Positions 11,980 through 24,466 of a DNA stretch of 64,000 nucleotides are shown in pieces. A program made the position numbers and the translations under genes. Origin of the DNA: Antedon mediterranea (taxonomy: Eukaryota > Echinodermata > Crinoidea > Comatulida > Antedonidae); NCBI RefSeq assembly GCF_964355755.1, contig NC_092674.1, positions 22,716,001 through 22,780,000 of the forward strand, read 5' to 3'. The notes under the pieces were generated by a model that saw nothing but the letters and a program-made list of their open reading frames with translations, was not told the DNA's origin and did no database searches. How positions within the stretch are numbered: the stretch's first letter is position 1; each line of letters starts with the position of its first letter.

Positions 11980-13015
11980 AGTGTCCTGTATTGTTTTATT
12001 GTCTAATAAATGATTTTTCAAACAGTTGTATTGGTAGATTTGTCTAGTATATATGTTTTATAATAACTGTACCCCTACAAATGTCTAACTACTTAAATGT
12101 TCTGTACTGTTGTGTTGTTTACCAGATGATTTCTAAACAAATTATTCTGTTAGATTTGTCTAAAATACAGCTGTACTCTTAATCGTGCTGTATAATAACT
12201 GTATCCCCACAGATGTCTAACTTCTTGAATGTCCTGTGTCGTTGTGTTGTCTAATGGATGATTTCTAAACAAATTATTTGTCTAAAATTGTGTGCTATAA
12301 TAACTGTACCCCTACACACGTGTAACTAGTTAAATGTGAAATGTGTATTATTGGGTTGTTCAATAGATTATTTCTCAAATTTTACTGTTAAATTTGTCTA
12401 AAATATTTACTCTAAATTGTGCTCTATAATAACTGTAACCTAAATACTTGAATGTCTTGTATTGTTGAGTTGTTCAATAGATGATTTATCAACTAATTAT
12501 ACTTCAGATTTGTCTAAAATATGTACTCTTAATTGTGTGCTATAATAACTGTACCCCTACACATGTCTAACTACTTGAATGTCCTGTATTGTTGGGTTGT
12601 TCTATAGATGATTTCTCAACCAGTTGTAATGTTAGATTTGTCTAAAATATGTACTCCTAATTGTGTTCTATAATATCTGTACTCCTCCCTACAAATGTGA
12701 ACTACTAGAATGTCCTGTATTATTGTGTTGTCTATTAGATGATTTCTCAACCAAATTATACTGTTAGATTTGTCTAAAATATGTACTCTTAATTTTGCTC
12801 TATAATAACTGTACCCCTACACATGTCTAACAACTTGAATGTCCTGTATTATTGGGTTGTTTCATATAGAATTTCTCAACAACTAATTATACTTCAGATT
12901 TGTCTAAAATATTTACTCCTAATTGTGTTCTATAATAACTGTACCATGTATAATTGTTTTGTCTAAAAGTTCTTAACCAATTATAGTGTTATATTTGCTG
13001 TTTTTTATTTTGCTC
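11980..13015. repeat. 128-bp satellite family A, first diverged block
   Basis: Tandem, somewhat diverged copies of a unit containing ATAATAACTGTACCCCTACA, CATGTCTAACTACTTGAATG, TTGTTCAATAGATGATTTCT and GATTTGTCTAAAATATGTAC. The 128-bp period is measured cleanly between 25136 and 25264. Here copies vary in length by small indels. Confidence 0.85.
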
Positions 13016-14050
13016 TAAACAACTAAGTAAATTAAACTGCATTGCTGTGTTTAATTTTGCCCTAAACAACTAACTAAACTGAACTGCATTGCTGTGTTTA
13101 ATTTTGCCCTAAACAACTAACTAAACTGAACTGCATTGCTGTGTTTAATTTTGCCCTAAACAACTAACTAAACTGAACTGCATTGCTGTGTTTAATTTTG
13201 CCCTAAACAACTAACTAAACTGAACTGCATTGCTGTGTTTAATTTTGCCCTAAACAACTAACTAAACTGAACTGCATTGCTGTGTTTAATTTTGCCCTAA
13301 ACAACTAACTAAACTGAACTGCATTGCTGTGTTTAATTTTGCCCTAAACAACTAACTAAACTGAACTGCAGTGCTGTGTTTAATTTTGCCCTAAAAAACT
13401 AACTAAACTGAACTGCATTGCTGTGTTTAATTTTGCCCTAAACAACTAACTAAACTGAACTGCATTGCTGTGTTTAATTTTGCCCTAAACAACTAACTAA
13501 ACTGAACTGCATTGCTGTGTTTAATTTTGCCCTAAACAACTAACTAAACTGAACTGCATTGCTGTGTTTAATTTTGCCCTAAACAACTAACTAAACTGAA
13601 CTGCATTGCTGTGTTTAATTTTGCCCTAAACAACTAACTAAACTGAACTGCATTGCTGTGTTTAATTTTGCCCTAAACAACTAACTAAACTGAACTGCAT
13701 TGCTGTGTTTAATTTTGCCCTAAACAACTAACTAAACTGAACTGCATTGCTGTGTTTAATTTTGCCCTAAACAACTAACTAAACTGAACTGCATTGCTGT
13801 GTTTAATTTTGCCCTAAACAATTAACTAAACTGAACTGCATTGCTGTGTTTAATTTTGCCCTAAACAACTAACTAAACTGAACTGCATTGCTGTGTTTAA
13901 TTTTGCCCTAAACAACTAACTAAACTGAACTGCATTGCTGTGTTTAATTTTGCCCTAAACAACTAACTAAACTGAACTGCATTGCTGTGTTTAATTTGCC
14001 CTAAACAACTAACTAAACTGAACTGCATTGCATTGCTGTGTTTAAATTTA
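13016..14050. repeat. 47-bp satellite family B, homogeneous array of about 22 copies
   Basis: The unit contains CTGCATTGCTGTGTTTAATT and TTGCCCTAAACAACTAACTA with an exact 47-bp period (for example 13081 to 13128). Copies differ by only occasional single bases, such as AAAAAACT near 13393 and AATTAACT near 13820, so the array expanded or homogenised recently. It ends in a small stutter, GCATTGCATTGC, at about 14028. Confidence 0.95.
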
Positions 14051-16110
14051 TCCTACAACCAATAGATCAAACAACAATGTACTCTTAATTGTGTTCTATA
14101 ATAACTCTACCCCTACACATGTCTAACTACTTGAATGCTCTGCATTATTGTGTTGTCTAATAGATGATTTCTTAACCAATTATTCTGTTAAATATGTTTA
14201 AAATATGTACTCCTAAATGGGTTCTATAAGAACTCTAACCCTACACATGTTTAACTACTATGTGCTGTAATATTGTGTTGTCTAATAGATTAGATAGATA
14301 GATTTCTCAACCAATTATTCTGTTAGATTTGTCTCAAATATTTACTCTTAATTGTGTCCTATAACCTGAACTGCTGTGTTTAATTTTGTCCTACAACCAA
14401 CTAAACTAAACTGAATTGCTCTGTTTAATTTTGTTCTACAACCAACTTAACTAAACTTCTCTATTTAATTTTGTCTTACAACCAACTAAACTAAACTGAA
14501 TTGCTATGTTTAATTGTGTCTTACAACCAACTAAACTAACTGAATTGCACAAGTCTAAATATTTGAATGTTCTGTAGTATTGTGTTGTCTACTAGATAAT
14601 TTCTTAACCAATTATACTTTTAGATTTGTCTAAAATATGTACACTTAATGATGTTCTATAATAACTGTACCCCTACACATGTCTAAATATTTGAATGTTC
14701 TGTATTGTTTTGTTGTCTACTAGATAATTTCCCAACCAATTATACTTTTAAATTTGTCTAAAATATATTATCTTAATTGTTGTCTACAATAACTGTACCC
14801 CTACATATGTCTAAATATTTGAATGCTCTGTATTATTGTTTTGGCTAATAGATGAATGGCTGTGTTTAATTTTGTTCTACAACCAACTTAACTAAACTGA
14901 ACTGCTGTGTTTAATTATGTCCTACAACCAACTAATCTAAACTGAATTGCTCGGTTTAATTTTGTTCTACAACCAACTAAATTAAACTGAATTGCTCTGT
15001 TTATTCTGTTCTACAACCAACTAAACTAAACTGAATTACTCTGTTTATTTTGTTCTACAACCAACTAAACTAAACTAAACTGAACTGCTGTGTTTACCTG
15101 TTTCCTATAACCAATTAAACTAAACTGTTCTGTTTAGTTTTGTTCTACAAACAACTCAACTAAACTGAACTGAACTGCTGTGTTTAATTGTGTCTTACAA
15201 CCAACTAAACTAAACTGAATTACTCTGTTTAATTGTGTCTTACAACCAACTAAACTAAACTGAATTACTCTGTTTAATTGTGTCCTAAAAACAACTAAAC
15301 TAAACTGAATTGCTATGTTTAATTGTGTCCTAAAACCAACTAAACTACACTGAATTGCTATGTTTAATTGTGTCTTACAACCAACTAAACTAAACTGAAT
15401 TACTCTGTTTAATTGTGTCCTAAAACCAACTAAACTAAACTGAATTGCTGTGTTTAATTGTGTCCTAAAACCAACTAAACTACACTGAATTGCTCTGTTT
15501 AATTGTGTCCTAAAACCAACTAAACTAAACTGAATTGCTATGTTTAATTGTGTCTTAACACCAACTAAACTAAACTGAATTGCTCTGTTTAATTGTGTCC
15601 TACAGCCAACTAAGCTAAATTAGAATTGCTCTGTTTAATGTTGTTCTACAACCAAATAAAATAAACTGAATTACTCTGTTAAATTGTGTCCTACAACCAA
15701 CTAAACTAAATTGAATTTCTCTGTTTATTTTGTTCTAAACTAAACTGAACTGCTGTGTTTAATTGGGTCCTAAAACCAACTAAACTAAATTTCTCTGTTT
15801 AATTACTAAACTAAACTGTGCTGCTGTGTTAAATTGTGTCCTACAACCAACTAAACTAAACTAAGCTGCTGTGTTTAATTTTGTCCTACAACCAACTAAA
15901 CTAAATTAAATTGCTCTGTTTAATTTTGTTCTACAACCAACTAAACTAAACTGAATTGCTCTGTTTAATTGTGTCCTACAACCAACTAAACTAAACTAAG
16001 CTGCTGTGTTCAATTGTGTCCTATAACCAACTAAACAAAATTTCTCTGTTTAATTGTGTCCTCTAACAAACTAAACTAAATTGCTCTGTTTAATTTTGTT
16101 CTAGAACCAC
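14051..16110. repeat. Mixed family A monomers and 45-bp diverged family B/C array
   Basis: Family A units at 14070-14350 and 14560-14850 alternate with a 45-bp-period array (TGCTCTGTTTAATTGTGTCC plus ACCAACTAAACTAAACTGAA). The 45-bp unit is a diverged relative of the 47-bp monomer. Confidence 0.85.
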
Positions 16111-19100
16111 ACGTGTAACTAGTTGAATGTGAAATTTGCATTATTGGGTTGTTCAATAGATTATTTCTCAACCAATTGTATTGTTAAATTTGTCTAAAAT
16201 ATTTACTCTAAATTGTGCTCTATAATAACTGTAACCTAAATACTTGAATGTCTTGTATTGTTGAGTTGTTCAATAGATGATTTATCAACTAATTATACTT
16301 CAGATTTGTCTAAAATATGTACTCTTAATTGTGTGCTATAATAACTGTACCCCTACACATGTCTAACTACTTGAATGTCCTGTATTGTTGGGTTGTTCTA
16401 TAGATGATTTCTCAACCAGTTGTAATGTTAGATTTGTCTAAAATATGTACTCCTAATTGTGTTCTATAATATCTGTACTCCTCCCTACAAATGTGAACTA
16501 CTAGAATTTCCTGTATTATTGTGTTGTCTATTAGATGATTTCTCAACCAAATTATACTGTTAGATTTGTCTAAAATATGTACTCTTGATTGTGCTCTATA
16601 ATAACTGTACCCCTACACATGTCTAACAACTTGAATGTCCTGTATTATTGGGTTGTTTCATTTAGAATTTCTCAACTAATTCTACTTCAGATTTGTCTAA
16701 AATATTTACTCCTAATTGTGTTCTATAATAACTGTACCATGTATAATTGTTTTGTCTAAAAGTTCTTAACCAATTATAGTGTTAGATTTGCTGTTTTTTA
16801 TTTTGCCCTAAACAACTAACTAAATTAAACTGCATTCCTCTCTTTAATTTTGTTGTAAGTAACTAACAAATCTAAACTGAATTCCTTTGTTTAACTTTGT
16901 CATTAAGCAACTAACTTAACTGAACTGCATTGCTGTGTTTAATTTTGCCCTAAACAACTAACTAAACTGAACTGCATTGCTGTGTTTAATTTTGCCTTAA
17001 ACAACTAACTAAACTGAACTGCATTGCTCGGTTTAATTTTGTTCTACAACCAATAGATCAAACTACAATGTACTCTTAATTGTGTTCTATAATAACTCTA
17101 CCCCTACACATGTCTAACTACTTGAATGCTCTGCATTATTGTGTTGTCTAATAGATGATTTCTTAACCAATTATTCTGTTAAATATGTTTAAAATATGTA
17201 CTCCTAAATGGGTTCTATAAGAATTCTAACCCTACACATGTTTAACTACTATGTGCTGTAATATTGTGTTGTCTAATAGATTAGATAGATAGATTTCTCA
17301 ACCAATTATTCTGTTAGATTTGTCTCAAATATTTACTCTTAATTGTGTCCTATAACCTGAACTGCTGTGTTTAATTTTGTCCTACAACCAACTAAACTAA
17401 ACTGAATTGCTCTGTTTAATTTTGTTCTACAACCAAATTAACTAAACTTCTCTATTTAATTTTGTCTTACAACCAACTAAACTAAACTGAATTGCTATGT
17501 TTAATTGTGTCTTACAACCAACTAAACTTACTGAATTGCACAAGTCTAAATAGTTGAATGTTTTGTAGTATTGTGTTGTCTACTAGATAATTTCTTAACC
17601 AATTATACTTTTAGATTTGTCTAAAATATGTACACTTAATGATGTTCTATAATAACTGTACCCCTACACATGTCTAAATATTTGAATGTTCTGTATTGTT
17701 TTGTTGTCTACTAGATAATTTCCCAACCAATTATACTTTTAAATTTGTCTAAAATATATTATCTTAATTGTTGTCTACAATAACTGTACCCCTACATATG
17801 TCTAAATATTTGAATGCTCTGTATTATTGTTTTGGCTAATAGATGAATGGCTGTGTTTAATTTTGTTCTACAACCAACTTAACTAAACTGAACTGCTGTG
17901 TTTAATTATGTCCTACAACCAACTAATCTAAGCTGAATTGCTCGGTTTAATTTTGTTCTACAACCAACTAAACTAAACTGAATTGCTATGTTTAATTGTG
18001 TCCTAAAACCAACTAAACTACACTGAATTGCTCTGTTTAATTGTGTCCTAAAACCAACTAAACTAAACTGAATTGCTATGTTTAATTGTGTCTTAACACC
18101 AACTAAACTAAACTGAATTACTCTGTTTAATTGTGTCCTACAGCCAACTAAGCTAAATTAGAATTGGTCTGTTTAATGTTGTTCTACAACCAAATAAAAT
18201 AAACTGAATTACTCTGTTAAATTGTGTCCTACAACCAACTAAACTAAACTGAATTTCTCTGTTTATTTTGTTCTAAACTAAACTGAACTTCTGTGTTTAA
18301 TTGGGTCCTAAAACCAACTAAACTAAATTTCTCTGTTTCATTACTAAACTAAACTGTGCTGCTGTGTTAAATTGTGTCCTACAACCAACTAAACTAAACT
18401 AAGCTGCTGTGTTTAATTTTGTCCTACAACCAACTAAACTAAATTAAATTGCTCTGTTTAATTTTGTTCTACAACCAACTAAACTAAACTGAATTGCTCT
18501 GTTTAATTGTGTCCTACAACCAACTAAACTAAACTAAGCTGCTGTGTTCAATTGTGTCCTATAACCAACTAAACTAAATTTCTCTGTTTAATTGTGTCCT
18601 CTAACAAACTAAACTAAATTGCTCTGTTTAATTTTGTTCTAGAACCACACGTGTAACTAGTTGAATGTGAAATTTGCATTATTGGGTTGTTCAATAGATT
18701 ATTTCTCAACCAATTGTATTGTTAAATTTGTCTAAAATATTTACTCTAAATTGTGCTCTATAATAACTGTAACCTAACTACTTGAATGTCTTGTATTGTG
18801 GAGTTGTTCAATAGATGATTTATCAACTAATTATACTTCAGATTTGTCTAAAATATGTACTCTTAATTGTGTGCTATAATAACTGTACCCCTACACATGT
18901 CTAACTACTTGAATGTCCTGTATTATTGGGTTGTTTCATTTAGAATTTCTCAACTAATTATACTTCAGATTTGTCTAAAATATTTACTCCTAATTATGTT
19001 CTATAATAACTGTACCATGTATAATTGTTTTGTCTAAAAGTTCTTAACCAATTATAGTGTTAGATTTGCTGTTTTTTATTTTGCCCTAAAAAACTAACTA

Positions 19101-20824
19101 AATTAAACTGCATTCCTCTCTTTAATTTTGTTGTAAGTAACTAACAAATCTAAACTGAATTCCTTTGTTTAACTTTGTCATTAAGCAACTAACTAAACTG
19201 AACTGCATTGCTGTGTTTAATTTTGCCCTAAACAACTAACTAAACTGAACTGCATTGCTGTGTTTAATTTTGCCTTAAACAACTAACTAAACTGAACTGC
19301 ATTGCTCGGTTTAATTTTGTTCTACAACCAATAGATCAAACAACAATGTACTCTTAATTGTGTTCTATAATAACTGTACCCCTACACATGTCTAACTACT
19401 TTAATGTCCTGTATTATTGGGTTGTTCAATAGATGATTTTTCAACAAATAGTACTGTTAGATTTGTCTAAAATATGTACTCTTAATTGTGCTCTATAATA
19501 ACTGTACCCCTACACATGTCTGACTACTTTAATGTCCTGTATTGTTGAGTTGTTCAATAGATAATTTCTCAATGAATTAGACTTTTAGATTTGTCTAAAA
19601 TATGTACTCTTAATTGTGCTCTATAATAACTGTACCCCTACACATGTCTGACTACTTTAAGGTCCTGTATTGTTGAGTTTTTCAATAGATAATTTTTCAA
19701 TCAATTATACTTTTAGATTTGCTGTTTTATTTTGCCCTAAACAACTAACTAAACTGAACTGTATTGCTGTGTTTAAATTTCACCTACAACCAACTAAACT
19801 GAACTGCAATCCTGTGTTTAATTTTGCCCTAAACAACTAACTAACCTGAACTGCATTGCTGTGTTTAAATTTCTTCTACAACCAATTGATAAAAACTACA
19901 ATTTACTCTTAATTGTGTTCTATAATAACTGTCCCCCCAGACATGTCTAACTACTTGAATGTCCTGTATTATTGAGTTGTTCAATAGATGATTTCTCAAC
20001 CAATTACACTGTTAGATTTGTTGTTTTATTTTGCCCTAAACAACTAACTAAACTGAACTGCATTGCTGTGTTTAAATTTATCCTACAACCAATAGATCAA
20101 ACTACAATTTACTCTTAATTGTGCTCTATAATAACTGTACCCCTACACATGTCTAACTACTTGAATGTCCTGTATTATTGGGTTGTTCAATAGATGATTT
20201 TTCAACAAATAGTACTGTTAGATTTGTCTAAAATATGTACTCTTAATTGTGTTCTATAATAACTGTACCCCTACACTTGTCTGACTACTTTAATGTCCTG
20301 TATTGTTGAGTTGTTCAATAGATAATTTTTCAATCAATTATACTTTTAGATTTGTCTAAAATATGTACTCCTAATTGTGTTCTATAATAACTGCCCCCCC
20401 CCCCCCACATGTCTAACTACTTGAATGTCCTGTATTATTGTGTTGTCCAATAGATGATTTCTCAACCAATTACACTGTTAGATTTGCTGTTTTATTTTGA
20501 CCTAAACAACTAACTAAACTGAACTGTATTGCTGTGTTTAAATTTCACCTACAACCAATTGATAAAAACTACAATTTACTCTTAATTGTGTTCTAAAATA
20601 ACTGTACCCCTACACATGTCTAACTACTTGAATGTTCTGTATTATTGAGTTGTTCAATAGATGATTTCTCAACCAATTACACTGTTAGATTTGCTGTTTT
20701 ATTTTGCCCTAAACAACTAACTAAACTGAACTGTATTGCTGTGTTTAAATTTCTTCTACAACCAATTGATAAAAACTACAATTTACTCTTAATTGTGTTC
20801 TAAAATAACTGTACCCCTACACTT
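16111..20824. repeat. Satellite A/B higher-order copies
   Basis: The block starting ACACGTGTAACTAGTTGAATGTG at about 16111 reappears at about 18647, giving a higher-order period of about 2.54 kb. Related sequence begins the first copy near 12315. Landmarks such as TAGATTAGATAGATAGATTT occur at about 14287 and 17278. The third copy is shortened. From 19.3 kb the array is built mainly of 128-bp A monomers alternating with B pieces. A run of 13 C lies at 20394-20406. Confidence 0.85.
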
Positions 20825-23800
20825 AATGAAACACAACACAACTAAATGTATTTAAGTTATACTATCCGTACTTTACTAGTGATGTATAATGACAAATTAT
20901 AACAACATTAAGTGGCTGATGTGATTAATAAGTGTGCGCCGTTATTGAGACATCATGTTCTAGACCGTTTCAACGTAGCTGTTTACTGGCGATGTTTGAC
21001 TTACCAGTGAGTAACGATAACTTGCCATAATAATACATTCTGGACATCGGTGAGTTAGATTGATCAACATCTTTTAAGTTAACCAAATACTTAATTGGCG
21101 TCCATGATCATCATTATTGTTTCACTGCCTGTCGTTTAGTTGTTGTTGGTATGTCATGATAAAACAATTCATATTACATTGTATATATTGTAATTTATTG
21201 TACATACTTGTTAACTTAGGCTATATAGTGTTAACTATTCTCTGCTGTAAGCAGCTTGCTCAATTTTATTCATTTGTCATTTCCTTTTCTGTCTAATTTA
21301 AATGTTTGAATGTGACCTTTTTGATAATGTAAATGTGAGCACAGAATATTTTAACGAAGATAACTTAATTTCTTCACTTGAACATTCTAATTTATCATCA
21401 AACTTTTCTATATTTGGACTAAACTGTCGTAGTGTTGTTAATAAGTTTGACTTAATCTCAAACTATTTAGACTCACTCGTACATGCCTTCTCCGTCATTG
21501 CCTTCAGTGAAACCTGGTTAACCGAAAAAGATAATATTAATCTATACCAGTTACCAGGCTACAGTTTGATTCACAATGATAGGAAAGATAAGAGAGGTGG
21601 TGGGGTAGCGTTCTATGTTACCAACAAACTAACATATATTATTAGAAATGATCTGTCATCTTGTATGACTGAAGCAGAGACTATTTTTATTGAGATTGAG
21701 TTAGAATCAGGAAATAATGTTATTTGTGGTATAGTTTATAGACCACCCTCACGTTCCTTGCAAAAGTTTGATGATGAATTAACATGTGTAATGCAAATGA
21801 TTAATCTAGAAAAAAAGAAAGCTTACCTTGTGGGAGACTATAACATAAACTTACTCCAACAATCTACCGACAACACTATCCAATCACACTTAGACACAAT
21901 ATTTTCTCAGTCATTTCAGCCAATCATAAAAAGTCCTACTAGAATATCCGATAATTGTGCTTCAATAATTGATAACATTTATTGCAACATCGATTCTTTT
22001 ACTACGTCCCTTAAAAGTGGAATACTTATTACTGATATTTCTGATCACTTCCCAATATTCTGTGTAGATACTTTGGAAAAACATAATAAGCAATATCCTC
22101 GATTTGTATATAAACGACAATACTCTCCTCAACAAACGGAGTATTTTTTGCAAGAATTACAAAGTAATCAGTGGAATGATGTGCTATTCTCAAATAATGC
22201 GAATGTTGCTTATCAAAATTTTACAAACACTTTAAATAAAACAATTGATAATTGTTTCCCTTTAAAACGAATTAGAAATAAGGCGAACAAGTTAAAATCT
22301 CCTTGGATCACAGCTGAAATTGCCAGAGCTATCTCTCAAAAACATAAATTATATAAAAAGTACAAACAAAATAACACCACTACTAATAAAAGTACGTACA
22401 TACATTTTAGAAACAAGTTAACCACTACTATTAGAAATCGGAAAAAAGAATATTATATGGTCCAGTTTGAACGAAATAAACAAGATATTAAAAAAACGTG
22501 GACAATCCTAAATGATATAATGGGTAGGAAAAAGACTACCAATTTGCCTACAAAAATAAAATTGGGTACTGATACTTTCTCTGATAATGATGAGAAAGCT
22601 GATGCATTCAACTCTTTTTTTATTAATATTGGAGAAAAACTAAATAATAAATTTAGGCATGAATCTCAAAATGAAGAAATCACCCACAGAACTTTCTTAA
22701 AGGGAAATTTTACCTCTTCAATGTTTTTTAAGCCTGTTACTGAACATGAACTTAACCACTATATTAAAAACACAAAGAATACTTCTCCTGGCCATGATGG
22801 TATAAGTGCCCAACTCATAAAATCTGCTTCCCCGTTTATTTTAAAACCTTTATTGCATATTATTAATACGTCATTATCATCGGGCTGTGTCCCGGCTGAT
22901 ATAAAAATTGCTAAAGTTATCCCGGTATTTAAGAATGGTGACATCTCCGATATAAATAATTATCGGCCTATTTCCATTTTACCCTTTTTTTCCAAAATAT
23001 TTGAGAGGATTGTGTATGATCAAACGATTTGTTACCTCTCAAAATATAACGTACTGAGTAAAACACAGTATGGATTTAGACAACACCATTCAACTAGTCA
23101 TGCTTTAATACAATCGATTGAAAAAATCACAAACGCTATTGAGAATAAAGAGTTCACACTAGGAGTTTTCCTTGATTTATCAAAAGCGTTTGATACAATC
23201 GATCATGATGTATTATTAGATAAGTTAAGATTTTATGGTATAAGAGGAGTTCCGCTAAACTGGTTCTCAAACTATCTTAAAAAAAGACTACAATACACAT
23301 TTATTGTTAATACTGCATCTAGTAAAATGACAGTAAACACTGGAGTTCCTCAGGGATCCATATTGGGTCCATTATTATTTCTTATATTCATTAATGATAT
23401 TAGTCTAGCATGTAACCATGTAGACATGATTATGTATGCAGATGACACAAATGTGTTTTATAGTCACAATGATATTACTCAAGCTTTTGATACAATGAAC
23501 CAGGAGTTATCTATACTTTCGGACTGGTTTATTGCTAACAAATTAACGCTAAATGTAAACAAATCAAAATATGTTATATTTAAGGCTAGAAATAAGTCAG
23601 CTGACACTACCTCACTAGAATTGAGGATGGGAAATGAATGTATAGTAAAAGCTACTGAAGTTAAATTTCTAGGCTTATTTCTGGATGAAACTTTATCGTT
23701 TAATTTTCATGTAAATGAGGTAGCAAACAGTATTTCTAGAATAATTGGTGTCTTAAACAAAGTGAAGTCTATGTTATCAAGTAAAATCTTGTTAACGGTA

Positions 23801-24466
23801 TACAATGCACTTATATTACCTAGAATAACGTATGCTATCACAGTATGGGGTGCTACTTCTGCTACAAACTTAAACCGTATACATATTCTCCAGAAAAAAG
23901 CACTTAGAAATATTTGTCATGTTCATTTTATGCATCCTTCTCATCCACTTTTTATTTCAACCCAAACATTAAATATTTTTGACCTTTATACGAAACACAC
24001 TGCTATATTTATGTATCAATATAAACATAATCTATTACCTGAATCATTTAATAACTTATTTAGTACATCTGCCTCATTCCATAATACTCAACTAGAAACA
24101 GGTCAAACTACTGTCCACAACTAAAACGCACCAAAGTCGGACAGCAATGTATTTCCTACCAAGGAACACATATTTGGAACAATTTAACAGACTATATAAA
24201 ACAATCCCCCACTTTAAGTTTGTTTAAACAGAGATTAAAGCAATATTATAACAATAGAAATATTTAAGTTAAGTAAATCACATTATGTTATTTTGGTTTG
24301 TTCTTTTTGTTTGTACTAATTGTTTGATCTTTTTGTTAGGGTTACATGCTTAAAGCACTTGTGCTTATTTTGTATCCCATTCCATTATCTTATTATTTGT
24401 ATTGTATTTGTATATGTTTTTATTTTGATTATGGAATAAAAATGTCGATGAATTGAATTGAATTGA
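20825..24466 (+). mobile_element. Near full-length LINE inserted in satellite DNA
   Basis: The satellite monomer is interrupted after CCCCTACAC (ending about 20823) and resumes in phase with ATGTCTAACTACTTG at 24467, so the insert boundaries can be read directly to within about 2 bp. The insert has about 480 bp of 5' UTR, one long ORF (21302-24124), a 3' UTR with AATAAA near 24435, and a short GAATT-repeat tail instead of poly(A). No obvious target-site duplication is present. This layout fits the CR1/L2/Rex1-type LINE supergroup. No separate ORF1 is seen. Confidence 0.85.
21302..24124 (+). CDS. LINE ORF: apurinic-like endonuclease plus reverse transcriptase (C-terminally frameshifted)
   Basis: A 940-residue non-LTR retrotransposon polyprotein that would nick the target and reverse-transcribe its own RNA. 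The endonuclease/exonuclease/phosphatase domain covers about residues 35-255: N41 in LNCRS, E70 in FSETWL, RGGGVA at 98-103, GDYN at 178-181 and the terminal SDH at 247-249. All the expected catalytic positions are therefore present. The reverse transcriptase covers about 450-760: LDLSKAFD at 624-631, GVPQGS at 681-686 and catalytic YADD at 712-715. The conserved C-terminal block that normally ends this LINE group is encoded in another frame. It is readable from about 24085, just before the stop of this ORF, to a stop at 24265-24267. A one-base indel near 24078-24086 therefore swaps the last residues. Clade is probably CR1/L2/Rex1-like, and phylogeny is needed to be precise. Confidence 0.9.
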   Translation: MFECDLFDNVNVSTEYFNEDNLISSLEHSNLSSNFSIFGLNCRSVVNKFDLISNYLDSLVHAFSVIAFSETWLTEKDNINLYQLPGYSLIHNDRKDKRGGGVAFYVTNKLTYIIRNDLSSCMTEAETIFIEIELESGNNVICGIVYRPPSRSLQKFDDELTCVMQMINLEKKKAYLVGDYNINLLQQSTDNTIQSHLDTIFSQSFQPIIKSPTRISDNCASIIDNIYCNIDSFTTSLKSGILITDISDHFPIFCVDTLEKHNKQYPRFVYKRQYSPQQTEYFLQELQSNQWNDVLFSNNANVAYQNFTNTLNKTIDNCFPLKRIRNKANKLKSPWITAEIARAISQKHKLYKKYKQNNTTTNKSTYIHFRNKLTTTIRNRKKEYYMVQFERNKQDIKKTWTILNDIMGRKKTTNLPTKIKLGTDTFSDNDEKADAFNSFFINIGEKLNNKFRHESQNEEITHRTFLKGNFTSSMFFKPVTEHELNHYIKNTKNTSPGHDGISAQLIKSASPFILKPLLHIINTSLSSGCVPADIKIAKVIPVFKNGDISDINNYRPISILPFFSKIFERIVYDQTICYLSKYNVLSKTQYGFRQHHSTSHALIQSIEKITNAIENKEFTLGVFLDLSKAFDTIDHDVLLDKLRFYGIRGVPLNWFSNYLKKRLQYTFIVNTASSKMTVNTGVPQGSILGPLLFLIFINDISLACNHVDMIMYADDTNVFYSHNDITQAFDTMNQELSILSDWFIANKLTLNVNKSKYVIFKARNKSADTTSLELRMGNECIVKATEVKFLGLFLDETLSFNFHVNEVANSISRIIGVLNKVKSMLSSKILLTVYNALILPRITYAITVWGATSATNLNRIHILQKKALRNICHVHFMHPSHPLFISTQTLNIFDLYTKHTAIFMYQYKHNLLPESFNNLFSTSASFHNTQLETGQTTVHN

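Noticed and set aside
13016-14050. CRISPR-like regular repeat array
   Set aside because: Units are contiguous with no unique spacers, and the genome is eukaryotic. It is an ordinary tandem satellite.
20394-20406. Run of 13 C as an i-motif or quadruplex element
   Set aside because: A single homopolymer formed by slippage of the monomer's CCCC; no set of spaced runs needed for such a fold.
21962-22944. Minus-strand ORFs inside the LINE
   Set aside because: Shadows of the 940-codon LINE ORF on the other strand.
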